DNA of 64,000 nt from Planctomycetota bacterium (lineage in GTDB: Bacteria; Planctomycetota; B15-G4): positions 36,837-100,836 of the forward strand of contig JACKHP010000013.1 in NCBI GenBank assembly GCA_020638905.1. The letters run 5' to 3'. Positions 28,377-36,440 of this stretch are shown one piece after another. How positions within the stretch are numbered: position 1 is the stretch's first letter; the number at the start of each line of letters is the position of its first letter. Made by a program: the position numbers and the translations under genes. The notes under the pieces are model-generated. The model did not search any database. It had not been told where the DNA came from and was given only the letters and a program-made list of their open reading frames with translations.

Positions 28377-28457
28377 CTGTGCCTCGCCGCGAGGTCGAGG
28401 GAGAGACGGCGTGGACGCGCGATCCCGCGGACGCCGCGCGCGCGGCGCCCGATTCCG

Positions 28458-28488
28458 TTGACCGACGCGCCGCCGCGCGGAGTAGATT
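28458..28488 (+). promoter_or_regulatory. Putative promoter of the 34-residue lysine-rich protein gene
   Basis: TTGACC (28458-28463) and TAGATT (28483-28488) are separated by 19 bp, a sigma-70-like pair. The resulting leader of about 130 nt before the ATG at 28627 is long for this window, where most leaders are under 50 nt. Confidence 0.45.
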
Positions 28489-28626
28489 CGGGTCTCGTCC
28501 CAGGACGCCGGACCGCAGAGGGACGGCGCAGCGCCGCCGCGGCCCGCCCGCGACCGCAGCACCCGGGCGTCGGGGCCTGACTCCGGCACCGTGACTCACG
28601 CGAACACGCCGCAAGGAGCGACGACC

Positions 28627-28731
28627 ATGGGCAAGAACCTCGACCGCAAGAAGGAAGAGAAGAAGAAGCCGGCCAAGACGCCCAAGGAGAAGCGCGCGGC
28701 GCAGATCGCGAAGCGCGGCAAGGGCAAGTAG
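28627..28731 (+). CDS. 34-residue lysine-rich basic protein
   Basis: The ATG at 28627 is preceded by a perfect AAGGAG box with 8-nt spacing. The frame encodes MGKNLDRKKEEKKKPAKTP followed by KEKRAAQIAKRGKGK and ends in TAG. Nearly half the residues are Lys or Arg, and no hydrophobic core is possible. Such a composition suggests a nucleic-acid- or ribosome-associated peptide. Similar tiny Lys-rich proteins are scattered in bacterial genomes, but none has a function I can name. Adenine-rich codons stand out in this GC-rich window, yet they follow from the lysine content. Confidence 0.8.
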   Translation: MGKNLDRKKEEKKKPAKTPKEKRAAQIAKRGKGK

Positions 28732-28772
28732 CCGCGGCGCGTCGGCGTCCCGCGCGCTGAGCGGGCGCCGGG

Positions 28773-31076
28773 TCACGGACTCGCGGAGTGGCCGGCCTCG
28801 AACGGCTCCGCCGGGACCGTCCAACTCCCGTCGTCGGAGCGGATGCACGTCGGGAACCACTGCGGACCCGCGTCGACCGCGAGCAGGAAGCGTTCGTGGC
28901 GGCCGATGCCCCAGGGCATCGGCGGTGCGCGCGAGAGGCGCGTGCGCGCGCGCAGTCCGAGCACCAGCGAGCGCACGTGCTCCCAGCGGAAGAGGGCCGT
29001 GGGGAAGAGCAACGCGGCCTCGTCGAGGCTCGCGGCGCGGGCGACCACGCGTCCCGGATCGCGGTAGAGCCGCGCCCACGCGCGCTCGCCGTCGAGCACG
29101 ACCGCGCCCAGGGTCGCGTACAGGTCGAACGCGTTCGCCACGTCCCAGTGCGGAACGGCGGCGCCGTACGCGTGCGGCTCGACGCGCGCCTCGAGCACGT
29201 GCACCGCGCGTTGGTGGACGCGTTCGAACGCACGCAGGCGCTCGACGCCGAAGCGCTCGCGCGCCGCCGTGACCGTGCGCGGCAGCGCGTCCCAGTCGTC
29301 GCGGCGTCCGGGCGCGGCGAGCCACGGGACGAAGTCGTCCCAGAACGCGGCGACGTCGGACGGATCGAGGTCTCCCGCGGTGCACAGTGCCGTTCGCGCT
29401 TCGGCTTCGGACAGGAGCGCCTCCTCCACCGCGGCGCGCAAGCGTGCGAGCGCCGGACTCCTCCTGCGCCAGTGCGTCAGCTCGGGATGCACGCCCTCGG
29501 GCTCGGCGATCCAGTGCTGCCACAGCGAGGGATCGCTGCGCACGGGCTCGTGCAGCACGCACATCGTGCGCGCGTGCCACCAGCGTCCGCTGCGTCGGCG
29601 CTCGGCGAGGCTCGTGGGCTTGAGGCACACGTGCACGACGCGCACCCACGTCGGCCGACGCTCCCCGAACGGATCGGGCCCCAGCAGCCCGAGCACTCCG
29701 GGCTCGCCCTCGAGCACGCGCTGGACGACGCGCTGCAGCCACGTGTGCCGCGAGTACGGCGAGCAGCCGTACGGCTTGACCTCGAACATCAGGCCGCCCA
29801 CCGGGTCGCCTTCCTCGAGTCCCAGCCCGACGTAGATCGACGAGTGGTCGAGACGCGGATGGTGCGGCGCGACGAAGCGCGGCGGGCTGCGCTCGTCGAC
29901 CGGCATGAAGCGCCACGGGATCGTCGTCCAGGTCCGGCCGTCGTGGCTGCCCTCGAGCACCGGCACCATCTTGATCGGCGGACTCGTGTTGGGCGGGAAG
30001 ACGCCGTACGCGCCCACGAGCCGCAGCCGGTTCACGAGCCGCACCACGCGCAGCAGGCGCTCCAGCCACGGACGTCTCCACGTGAAGCGGTCGGCGTTCC
30101 ACTGCGTCGCGGCCTGCGTGACCCAGCTGTTGAGCGGAAAGAGCGCCAGGCCGGCGACGAAGTGCGCGGCCATGCACGCGTTCACGAACGTCGCGTGCGC
30201 CTGCGACGCTCCGGACGCGGCGCCGTCGCCGAACACGTCGAGCACCGAGGCGCGCGTGTCGAGCAGCAGCACGCACAGGCCGGCGTAGGCGAGGTTGAAG
30301 TGTCCCCAGTTGCCCGTCGACTGGATGCCCGTCATGAGCAGCACGAGCAGCGCCGCGCCGACGAGCCGCGGCGTCCCGTCGAAGCAGCACAGCAGCGGCG
30401 CGACGACCTCGGCCGTCCACATGAAGGCGCAGCCGGCGCGCAGCGCGAGCTTGGGCGCCTTCTGGAACAGCCAGCCGAGCGGCGTCGGCATCGGCAGCCA
30501 GGTCAGGAAGCCCTGCAGATACATCCCGTCGCCCTTCTCGGTGCCGACGAACTTGAGCTTTGCGAAGCCCCACATGAGCCGGATGAGCAGCCAGCGGAAC
30601 AGGAACGCGACGCTCGCCAGCGGCGCGGCGACGGCGTGCACGTCCGGCAGCGCGTGCGTCGCCGGCAGGAAGAGCGCGAGGAAGCCCGCCTCGAGCAGCA
30701 GCGTGTCCCACGGCAGCCACAGGCCGCACACGTCGAGCGAGAGCCAGCACAGCCAGCACAGCAGCAGTCCGAAGAAGCCCGCGGGACCGCCGACGATCGC
30801 GAGCAGCGCGCCGGACGCGCCGAGCCACGGCAGCGCGGCGAGGGCCGCGTCGGAGTGCGAGAGCCAGACGAGTCCCGGCATCTCGAACAGACGCCGCGGC
30901 GCCGGGACGTCGCGACGCAGCCGCGCGATGCGGTGCCGCAGCGGCGAGACGCCGCGTGACCCCACGAGCGGGACGACCTGCCGCGACAACGAGACGAACG
31001 CGATCAGGAACGCGGCGCCGACGACGCGCGGCAGCAGTCCCCAGACGAGTTCGGGAGCGAGGAACGAGGTCGGCAT
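28773..31076 (-). CDS. Lipase-maturation-factor (LMF)-family membrane protein
   Basis: 767 residues with about eight transmembrane segments in the first 300. Family marks include LPWDTLLLEAGFLALFL, RWLLIRLMWGFAKLKFVG and the large extracytoplasmic domain ending near LEPTSLAERR-like sequence (around residue 470). In vertebrates LMF1 helps lipases fold in the ER. Bacterial members are widespread, but their role is unknown. The last 260 residues are an extra helical region not found in LMF1. The ATG at 31076 begins MPTSFLAPELVWGLL. No lipase gene is nearby. Confidence 0.88.
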   Translation of the reverse strand: MPTSFLAPELVWGLLPRVVGAAFLIAFVSLSRQVVPLVGSRGVSPLRHRIARLRRDVPAPRRLFEMPGLVWLSHSDAALAALPWLGASGALLAIVGGPAGFFGLLLCWLCWLSLDVCGLWLPWDTLLLEAGFLALFLPATHALPDVHAVAAPLASVAFLFRWLLIRLMWGFAKLKFVGTEKGDGMYLQGFLTWLPMPTPLGWLFQKAPKLALRAGCAFMWTAEVVAPLLCCFDGTPRLVGAALLVLLMTGIQSTGNWGHFNLAYAGLCVLLLDTRASVLDVFGDGAASGASQAHATFVNACMAAHFVAGLALFPLNSWVTQAATQWNADRFTWRRPWLERLLRVVRLVNRLRLVGAYGVFPPNTSPPIKMVPVLEGSHDGRTWTTIPWRFMPVDERSPPRFVAPHHPRLDHSSIYVGLGLEEGDPVGGLMFEVKPYGCSPYSRHTWLQRVVQRVLEGEPGVLGLLGPDPFGERRPTWVRVVHVCLKPTSLAERRRSGRWWHARTMCVLHEPVRSDPSLWQHWIAEPEGVHPELTHWRRRSPALARLRAAVEEALLSEAEARTALCTAGDLDPSDVAAFWDDFVPWLAAPGRRDDWDALPRTVTAARERFGVERLRAFERVHQRAVHVLEARVEPHAYGAAVPHWDVANAFDLYATLGAVVLDGERAWARLYRDPGRVVARAASLDEAALLFPTALFRWEHVRSLVLGLRARTRLSRAPPMPWGIGRHERFLLAVDAGPQWFPTCIRSDDGSWTVPAEPFEAGHSASP

Positions 31077-31312
31077 CGGACGGCCCGTCTCACGTCACGA
31101 CGCGGTGAGCCCGGCCCGCGAACGGCCGCCCGTCGTCGGCGCGCAGCAGATGGAATGCGATGGGGAGGGAGGGTGCGTCGCGCAGCCGGCGAGCCGAGGG
31201 AGCACCGCGCCTGTCGTCGTCCGCCTCATCGGCGTCACTCTACCCGCGCGCCGCGGACGTCGAGCAGCGACCTCCGGGATTGCGGCGGCGCGCCGGCACG
31301 CGCGCGACGCGC

Positions 31313-31960
31313 CTACGAGATCCACACGTCGCAGCGCTGCGCGATCGTCCAGACGTCGCCGTCGCGGACCAGCAGCGCGAAGGACCCGCCGGCCGCATCC
31401 CGATCCTGCCAGGTGGCGTACGCGACGAGCGCCCGGGTGCGCTCGGCGTCGTAGCCCACCGCGCTCACCCAGCAGAGGCACGGCGTGCGGTGCTGCTCGG
31501 CCCAGGCCTCGATGCCGCCCTGCGCGTCGGGGATGTCGAGCGGGTCGGGGCCGGTCACCACCGGCACCGGCAGGTGGATGCGCCGCGGGTCGAGCGACCA
31601 CGGCGCTTCGTTGCGCGCGACGAAGTCGTCGAGCACGGCGGGCTCGAGGCCGGGCAACCGTTCGAGCAGCCACTCGCGGCCATCCGTCGCAGCCTCGATC
31701 GGCGGACTGCCCGCGAACGTCTCGCCGTCGACCTCGACGCCGGGCCGCCTCGCCGCGACGTACAGCTCCTCGACGGGCAGCGCGTCGTCCCAGGCGCTGA
31801 ACATCGGACGCGGACGCGCTTCGTCGAGGCTCGAGCGCAGCACGACCTCCCACACGGCGTGGTCGTCGGCGATGCGCGGGTCGTCGGGAGGCGCGTCGCT
31901 GCATGCGCCGAGGAACACCAGCGCGACGAGGCCGGCGGGGATGGCGAAGCGGGCGTCCAT
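31313..31960 (-). CDS. Lipoprotein of unknown function
   Basis: 215 residues. A signal peptide with a lipobox (FLGAC, Cys20) is followed by an alpha/beta region ending in VAYATWQDRDAAGG, FALLVRDGDVWTIAQ and a final beta strand. This resembles small extracytoplasmic domains of the NTF2-like type, but the match is weak. The ATG at 31960 places the signal peptide correctly. The 236-bp spacer to the LMF gene contains no gene. Confidence 0.85.
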   Translation of the reverse strand: MDARFAIPAGLVALVFLGACSDAPPDDPRIADDHAVWEVVLRSSLDEARPRPMFSAWDDALPVEELYVAARRPGVEVDGETFAGSPPIEAATDGREWLLERLPGLEPAVLDDFVARNEAPWSLDPRRIHLPVPVVTGPDPLDIPDAQGGIEAWAEQHRTPCLCWVSAVGYDAERTRALVAYATWQDRDAAGGSFALLVRDGDVWTIAQRCDVWIS

Positions 31961-32014
31961 GGCACGATGGTCGGACGGCCAGGCGCGGACGTCAACCCGG
32001 CACGGCCGATCGAA

Positions 32015-32482
32015 ATGGCACACGAGCGCGAACACGAAGCCGTCGCGCGCCCGCGGCTACTCCACCCGATCGCGAACGCGCCCGTGGCCGATACACCCTT
32101 CGACTTCTCGTTCGGACGACCCTTCGCCCAGGTGCGCGCGACGTTCGACGACCACGATGCGCGGATCTACGACGCGCTCGTCGACGCGCTCTCGGCGACC
32201 TACGGCGCACGCCTGCGCGCCCTGAAGCTCGTGGGATCGCGGGCGCGCCGCGACGCACGTCCCGACTCCGATCACGACCTGCTCGTGTTCCTCGACCATT
32301 GCGACTACGACGTGGAGGTGCCGCGTCTGGCGGCGCTCGGCGCGCGCATGACCGCGGCCCACGGTTGCAGCGCGCTCTCGCTGAGTCCGATGACCGTGGC
32401 GCAGTTCGTCGGACTCGACGCCAAGTACGCCGGCATCACCGAGGCGTTCCGCCGCGACGCCGTGCACCTGTGGCCGGAGTAG
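32015..32482 (+). CDS. Nucleotidyltransferase-domain protein
   Basis: 155 residues from ATG 32015; a GTG at 32084 is an alternative that removes a non-conserved N-terminus. The motif KLVGSRARRDARPDSDHDLLVFLD (given as GSRAR and SDHDLLVF) is the hG[SG]x9-13Dh[DE]h signature of polymerase-beta-type nucleotidyltransferases, as in MNT/KNTase proteins. Many short members act with a HEPN partner as a toxin-antitoxin pair. No HEPN gene is adjacent here, so it is best seen as a solitary enzyme. Confidence 0.88.
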   Translation: MAHEREHEAVARPRLLHPIANAPVADTPFDFSFGRPFAQVRATFDDHDARIYDALVDALSATYGARLRALKLVGSRARRDARPDSDHDLLVFLDHCDYDVEVPRLAALGARMTAAHGCSALSLSPMTVAQFVGLDAKYAGITEAFRRDAVHLWPE

Positions 32483-32567
32483 AGCGCCGGCGCGACGAGG
32501 TCTTTCGAGTTTCACCACCACCAGCGACCACGGGCACGCGCGCATCCCGGCTTGTTCCCCAGGTCTC

Positions 32568-33878
32568 TCAAGGATCGACGCAGAGCGGCAGCAATCCGTC
32601 GAGGCGATGGACTTCGACGCGGGACGGCTGACGGCCGGCACCCGGGCTGCGCATCACGAGCGCGAGGCGGAACGGCTCGCCAGGCGAGACGATCAGCGCG
32701 TCGAAGAGGTCGTCTCCCACGCCCTCGAAGCGGCCCAGATGGCGCCCTGTCGCGCCGGACAGCAGGTCGATGCGCACCTCGCTTCTCGGCGGGTTGCCCG
32801 GGATGGACGCGCTGAAGAACACGTCGCGCAGGCCGTCCCCGTCGACGTCGGGCGCGAGCGCAAGCTCGCGCGGCGCGCACCAGTCGGAGATCGGGCACGA
32901 CTCGTCGCCGAACCACGTCCAGCGCGTCACCTCTCGCACCACGTCGAACGCCACGACGCAGTCGGGCCTCATGCGCACGTCGCGGGCCAACACGACCTCG
33001 CGCATGCCGTCGCCGTCGAGGTCGTCGCCGAGCAGCGCGCACGAGGAACCACCCACCAACGCTTCACCCGGCCACTCGATGCGCGACTCGCTGATCGTGC
33101 GCCCCGCCCCCGGAGACCACACGCGCAGGACGTCGAAGTCGATGTCGTGCCAACGCTCGGGCTTGTCGGGATCGAGGTCCACGCCGATCAGGAGTTGCTC
33201 GTCGAGCCCGTCACCGTCGATGTCGTCGAGGCGCACGATGTGTTCGAACCAGCCTGTCGGCCAATCGGCGATGACGTCGGGCTCGCCGCGCGCGAACGAC
33301 ACGGCGCGCAGGCGACAGCGTCCGCCGTCGTCGTTCGGCGAGAAGAAGACGTCGCACAAGCCGTCGCCGTCGAGATCGCCCGCCAGCGAGATCGTCCCGG
33401 CGCGCGCCTCGAGCGTGCCGAGGTCGCGCGCGTCGGGGCCCCCGACGACGATCGTCGCATCCGAGGACGAGAAGGCCGTGTCGGACAGGCCGTCGCCGTC
33501 GACGTCGCCGAGTTCGATCACGTCGCGGATCGACGAATAGTCGTACCCGTCGAGCGACGCCGCCCCGCGCGCGATCTCGCGCCCGTCCAGGTCGAAGGCG
33601 ACGATCGGCGTCGTTTCGTTCCAGTCGGTCCGCGTCGCCGACATCCGCCCGACGAGGCGGTTGTCCTCGTGCACGAGAGCCAGGCGCTGACCCGCGTCCT
33701 CGAATACGAATTCTGGCTCGACGTCGGGGAGCATCTCACGCGTCCAGTCTTCGAGCCCACGGTTCGTGAGGAGGAGCAGGCACGCGATCAGACCGCCGCC
33801 GAGGATCACGGCCGCGCAGCCCGTGTCCAGACACGAACCTTGCCGATCGTCCAGTCGTTCGGTTCGTGCTGCGCTCAT
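32568..33878 (-). CDS. Membrane-anchored FG-GAP repeat protein
   Basis: 436 residues. A single N-terminal membrane anchor (CAAVILGGGLIACLLLL, about 21-37) is followed by six or seven FG-GAP/VCBS-type repeats with calcium motifs such as GDVDGDGLSD, DLDGDGLCD and DIDGDGLDE. The predicted fold is an extracytoplasmic beta-propeller. The ATG is preceded by a perfect GGAGGT ribosome-binding site. It lacks the C-terminal LYFQ/SNAL tail of the larger FG-GAP protein at 12912. Confidence 0.88.
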   Translation of the reverse strand: MSAARTERLDDRQGSCLDTGCAAVILGGGLIACLLLLTNRGLEDWTREMLPDVEPEFVFEDAGQRLALVHEDNRLVGRMSATRTDWNETTPIVAFDLDGREIARGAASLDGYDYSSIRDVIELGDVDGDGLSDTAFSSSDATIVVGGPDARDLGTLEARAGTISLAGDLDGDGLCDVFFSPNDDGGRCRLRAVSFARGEPDVIADWPTGWFEHIVRLDDIDGDGLDEQLLIGVDLDPDKPERWHDIDFDVLRVWSPGAGRTISESRIEWPGEALVGGSSCALLGDDLDGDGMREVVLARDVRMRPDCVVAFDVVREVTRWTWFGDESCPISDWCAPRELALAPDVDGDGLRDVFFSASIPGNPPRSEVRIDLLSGATGRHLGRFEGVGDDLFDALIVSPGEPFRLALVMRSPGAGRQPSRVEVHRLDGLLPLCVDP

Positions 33879-34023
33879 CGCACCTCCGCGAATCGTCCGG
33901 CGTCGCCGAACCTCTCACACGCCGCCCCGGAGCAAGAACGCGACGTGGGCGCCGTAGCCCGCCAACAGCTGCGCACCCTCGAGGCACGAGACACGTCCGC
34001 CCGGGCGCAGCGTATGGGCGAAG

Positions 34024-34466
34024 CAACTCGGATCACAACGAGATCCTCGCCGTGGTCGGCGCATGACGCGTGCGTCGGACGGGTTCGACGATGGGTCGGC
34101 ATCCGCCCCGCGCGGTACGCGTGGTCGATGGGGATGCCGAACAGCATCCCATCGCCTGCGGCCAGGCCGGGAAGCTGGGCTGCCAACCGCGTCCGCGTCC
34201 CGAGTCGACGAGGCCCGTGCGCGTCAGGAGCTCGGCGAAGCGCGTGCTCCACGGCGTGTCGTTGAGGTCACCGACGATTGCCACGTCGGACGCGACGAAG
34301 AGCTGCTCGAGCGCGACGTACGTCCCGGCGGCGTCGGTGGCGCACACGGCGCCGACGGTCGGGGCGGATGCGCGACGACGAGGCGCAGCGGACGGTCGGC
34401 CTGGGAAGCGGCCAGCGCGGCGAGCAGCAAGGCGACGGTGAGCGACGCGTGGAGCAGGGTGAGCAC
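34024..34466 (-). pseudogene. Frameshifted endonuclease/exonuclease/phosphatase (EEP) family remnant
   Basis: Three minus-strand frames read in order give a plausible EEP C-terminal half. The first has a membrane-like segment (LLHASLTVALLLAALAAS) and then RPLRLVVAHPPRP. The second has ASDVAIVGDLNDTPWSTRF and DSGRGRGWQPSFPAWP. The third has MLFGIPIDHAYRAGRM and SCADHGEDLVVIRV. GDLNDTPWS and GIPIDH are EEP active-site blocks. Codon phases shift twice (near 34360 and 34155), and the N-terminal catalytic part is missing. Sequencing error could explain one shift but not the missing half. Confidence 0.75.
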
Positions 34467-34502
34467 GCGGCGCGGCGAGAGGCGTCCGGTTCGGGCGGCA
34501 CG

Positions 34503-34605
34503 CGGCGGCAGCTCGATTCCGGCTCGGGCGGCGGGCATCGGCAGCCCAGGTCCGGCGGGGCGGCGGGCATCGGCAGCTCGGGTCCGGCGGGGCGGCGGGC
34601 ATCGG
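34503..34605. repeat. 32-bp tandem repeat, about three copies
   Basis: Two near-identical 32-bp units beginning GCATCGGCAG start at 34535 and 34567, a third partial unit starts at 34599, and a more diverged unit lies at 34503-34534. The period is not a multiple of three, so the repeat is not protein-coding. There are no spacers, which excludes CRISPR. Confidence 0.8.
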
Positions 34606-34746
34606 GTCGTCCAGAGGGAGTGCGTCACGAACTGCGGCGGCCCGCGGGCGTTGCGGAGTCTCGCGGTGAGATGGCCACATCGCCCGCTCGCCGGCTGGAC
34701 ACTTCTCCACCCCCGCTCGTCCTGGACCCAAGCCCCCGTCCGGCGG

Positions 34747-34752
34747 TATCTT
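34747..34752 (+). promoter_or_regulatory. Putative -10 element of tnaA
   Basis: TATCTT lies 30 nt before the ATG of tnaA, and a GGAGG ribosome-binding site follows. A weak CTGGAC at 34722 is 19 bp upstream. No tnaC-like leader peptide with a Trp codon is evident. Confidence 0.4.
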
Positions 34753-34782
34753 CGGGCAATCACGACCCGGAGGTCTGAAATC

Positions 34783-36171
34783 ATGGGCGTCGTCTTCGAG
34801 CCGTTCAAGGCCAAGGTCGTCGAGCCCCTGGCGCTGCTCTCGCGCGACGAGCGCCAGGCCGCCCTCGAGCTCGCGGGATACAACCTCTTCGCGCTGCCGG
34901 CCGACGCGGTCACCTTCGACCTGCTGACCGACTCGGGCACGACCGCCATGTCGGCCGAGCAGTGGGCCGCGATGATGCGCGGCGACGAGGCCTACGCGGG
35001 CAGTCGCAGCTTCCATCGCTTCGACCGCGTGGTGCGCGACCTGACCGGCTACGCACACGTCATCCCCACGCACCAGGGGCGCGCGGCCGAGCGCATCCTG
35101 TTCGCGCTCGTGGTCGAGAAGGGACGCTCGGTCATCCCGTCGAACAACCACTTCGACACGACGCGCGCGAACATCGAGTTCGACGGCGGCGAGGCGCTCG
35201 ACCTCGTCTGCCAGGAGGCCGCCGATCCGAAGACCTCCGCGCCGTTCAAGGGCGACATCGACCTCGACAAGCTCGAGGCGTGCTGCCGCGAGCACGCCGG
35301 CAACATCCCGCTGGGGATGCAGACGATCACGAACAACACCGGCGGCGGACAGCCAGCGAGCCTGGCGAACATCCGCGCCGTGTCCGAGATCCTGCATTCG
35401 CACGACATCCCGTTCTTCCTCGACGCCTGCCGCTTCGCCGAGAACGCGTGGTTCATCAAGCAGCGCGAGCCGGGACAGGCGCACCGCTCGGTGCGCGAGA
35501 TCGCGCAGGAGGTCTTCGCGCTGGCCGACGGCTGCACGTTCAGCGGCAAGAAGGACGGCCTCGTGAACATGGGCGGCGTGCTCGCGATGAACGACCCCGA
35601 GCTGGCCCAGCGCGCGCGCAACCTGCTCATCCTGACCGAGGGCTTCCCGACCTACGGGGGATGCGCGGCGCGCGACCTCGAGGCGCTCGCCGTCGGACTC
35701 GAAGAGGTGCTCGACGAGAAGTACCTCGAGTACCGCACGGCGTCGGTGCGCTACCTCGCCGAGGGGCTCGAGAAGGTCGGCATCCCCGTCATGCACCCGC
35801 CGGGTGGACACGCGGTCTACGCCGACGCCGGCGCGCTGCTGCCGCACATCCCCGCCCACGACTACCCGGGCCAGGCGCTGGCCTGCGCGCTCTACCTCGA
35901 AGGCGGCATCCGCACCTGCGAGATCGGGTCGGTCATGTTCGGACGCCGCGGCGACGACGGCTCGTTCACGCCCGCCAGGCTCGAGCTGGTGCGCTTCGCG
36001 CTGCCGCGCCGCGTCTACACCCAGAGCCACGTCGACCGCATGCTCGAGGTGGCCGCCGAGGTGGCCGCCCTGGCCCCGTCGCTGCCCGGCATGGAGATGG
36101 TCGAGGCGCCGCGGTACCTGCCGCACTTCACGGCCCGCTTCCGGCCGAGGACGGGCGTGACCGTCTCGTAG
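34783..36171 (+). CDS. tnaA: Tryptophanase (PLP-dependent beta-eliminating lyase)
   Basis: 462 residues, family length. The enzyme splits tryptophan into indole, pyruvate and ammonia. The PLP lysine lies in SGKKDGLVNMGG (residue about 258), and THQGRAAE and NNHFDTTRANIEF are family blocks. The related tyrosine phenol-lyase is distinguished by ERGI and RFFTARF near the C-terminus. Here the corresponding blocks are EIGS and HFTARF, with the tryptophanase-type His, so tryptophanase is favoured. The ATG follows GGAGG. It lies 270 bp upstream of the benzoyl-CoA operon on the same strand, but the spacer contains a separate promoter. Confidence 0.9.
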   Translation: MGVVFEPFKAKVVEPLALLSRDERQAALELAGYNLFALPADAVTFDLLTDSGTTAMSAEQWAAMMRGDEAYAGSRSFHRFDRVVRDLTGYAHVIPTHQGRAAERILFALVVEKGRSVIPSNNHFDTTRANIEFDGGEALDLVCQEAADPKTSAPFKGDIDLDKLEACCREHAGNIPLGMQTITNNTGGGQPASLANIRAVSEILHSHDIPFFLDACRFAENAWFIKQREPGQAHRSVREIAQEVFALADGCTFSGKKDGLVNMGGVLAMNDPELAQRARNLLILTEGFPTYGGCAARDLEALAVGLEEVLDEKYLEYRTASVRYLAEGLEKVGIPVMHPPGGHAVYADAGALLPHIPAHDYPGQALACALYLEGGIRTCEIGSVMFGRRGDDGSFTPARLELVRFALPRRVYTQSHVDRMLEVAAEVAALAPSLPGMEMVEAPRYLPHFTARFRPRTGVTVS

Positions 36172-36342
36172 ACCGGGACGAGGCACCTCGGCGGAAGCCG
36201 TTCCCCGACTCGCCCGCATCCGGTTCCGCGGCCTTGCGGGCCGGTCCGAGGCTGAAATCAACATCGGTCGATGTGTCCAGATCGCCCCGATCGGCCCGCT
36301 GGACGGGCCAGGCGGTTCCGGTTTCCGGTCGCTGCCCGCTCC

Positions 36343-36366
36343 AAATAAGACCTATTGGTCCTGTTT
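36343..36366 (+). promoter_or_regulatory. Palindromic operator candidate before the benzoyl-CoA operon
   Basis: AAATAAGACC-TATT-GGTCCTGTTT has two 10-bp arms matching at 8 of 10 positions. It ends 6 bp upstream of the -35 box and lies in a patch far richer in A+T than the rest of the window. The right arm recurs inverted at 36402-36412. It could bind the Rrf2-type regulator encoded at the operon's end or another dimeric regulator. This is an inference from symmetry and position. Confidence 0.55.
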
Positions 36367-36372
36367 TGCGTC

Positions 36373-36402
36373 TTGTCAAGCGACTTGCAGGTTGCATATA
36401 GA
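36373..36402 (+). promoter_or_regulatory. Promoter of the benzoyl-CoA degradation operon
   Basis: TTGTCA (36373-36378) and TATAGA (36397-36402) are separated by 18 bp, close to the sigma-70 consensus and by far the best promoter in the window. Transcription would start near 36409, about 32 nt before the ATG of had. A GGGAGG ribosome-binding site lies 7 nt before that ATG. An 11-bp inverted repeat (36357-36367 with 36402-36412, 10 of 11 matches) brackets the promoter. Confidence 0.7.
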
Positions 36403-36440
36403 AAACAGGGCCGCAGGTCCTCTCCGCGGGAGGCGCTGGA

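Larger units (their letters stand above)
33879..34782. other. 900-bp region with a decayed gene and short repeats, no intact gene
   Basis: Between the FG-GAP gene and tnaA no intact reading frame with family features was found. The minus strand holds pieces of an endonuclease/exonuclease/phosphatase gene in three frames (34024-34466) and, downstream of it, a protein-like stretch ending LAGYGAHVAFLLRGGV before a stop near 33913. A 32-bp repeat lies at 34503-34605. The tnaA promoter must lie in the last 150 bp. Confidence 0.6.

Noticed and set aside
31077..31312. Small minus-strand frame ending AGRAHRVVT before the LMF gene
   Set aside because: It reads protein-like for about 50 codons but has no usable start codon and is preceded by an in-frame stop.
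32015..32482. MNT-HEPN toxin-antitoxin pair
   Set aside because: No HEPN-domain gene is found on either side of the nucleotidyltransferase gene.
34503..34605. 32-bp repeat as a CRISPR array
   Set aside because: Period is close to CRISPR repeat size, but copies are contiguous with no spacers and no cas genes are present.
34783..36171. Tyrosine phenol-lyase
   Set aside because: This sister enzyme has ERGI and FFTARF where this protein has EIGS and HFTARF, the tryptophanase type.
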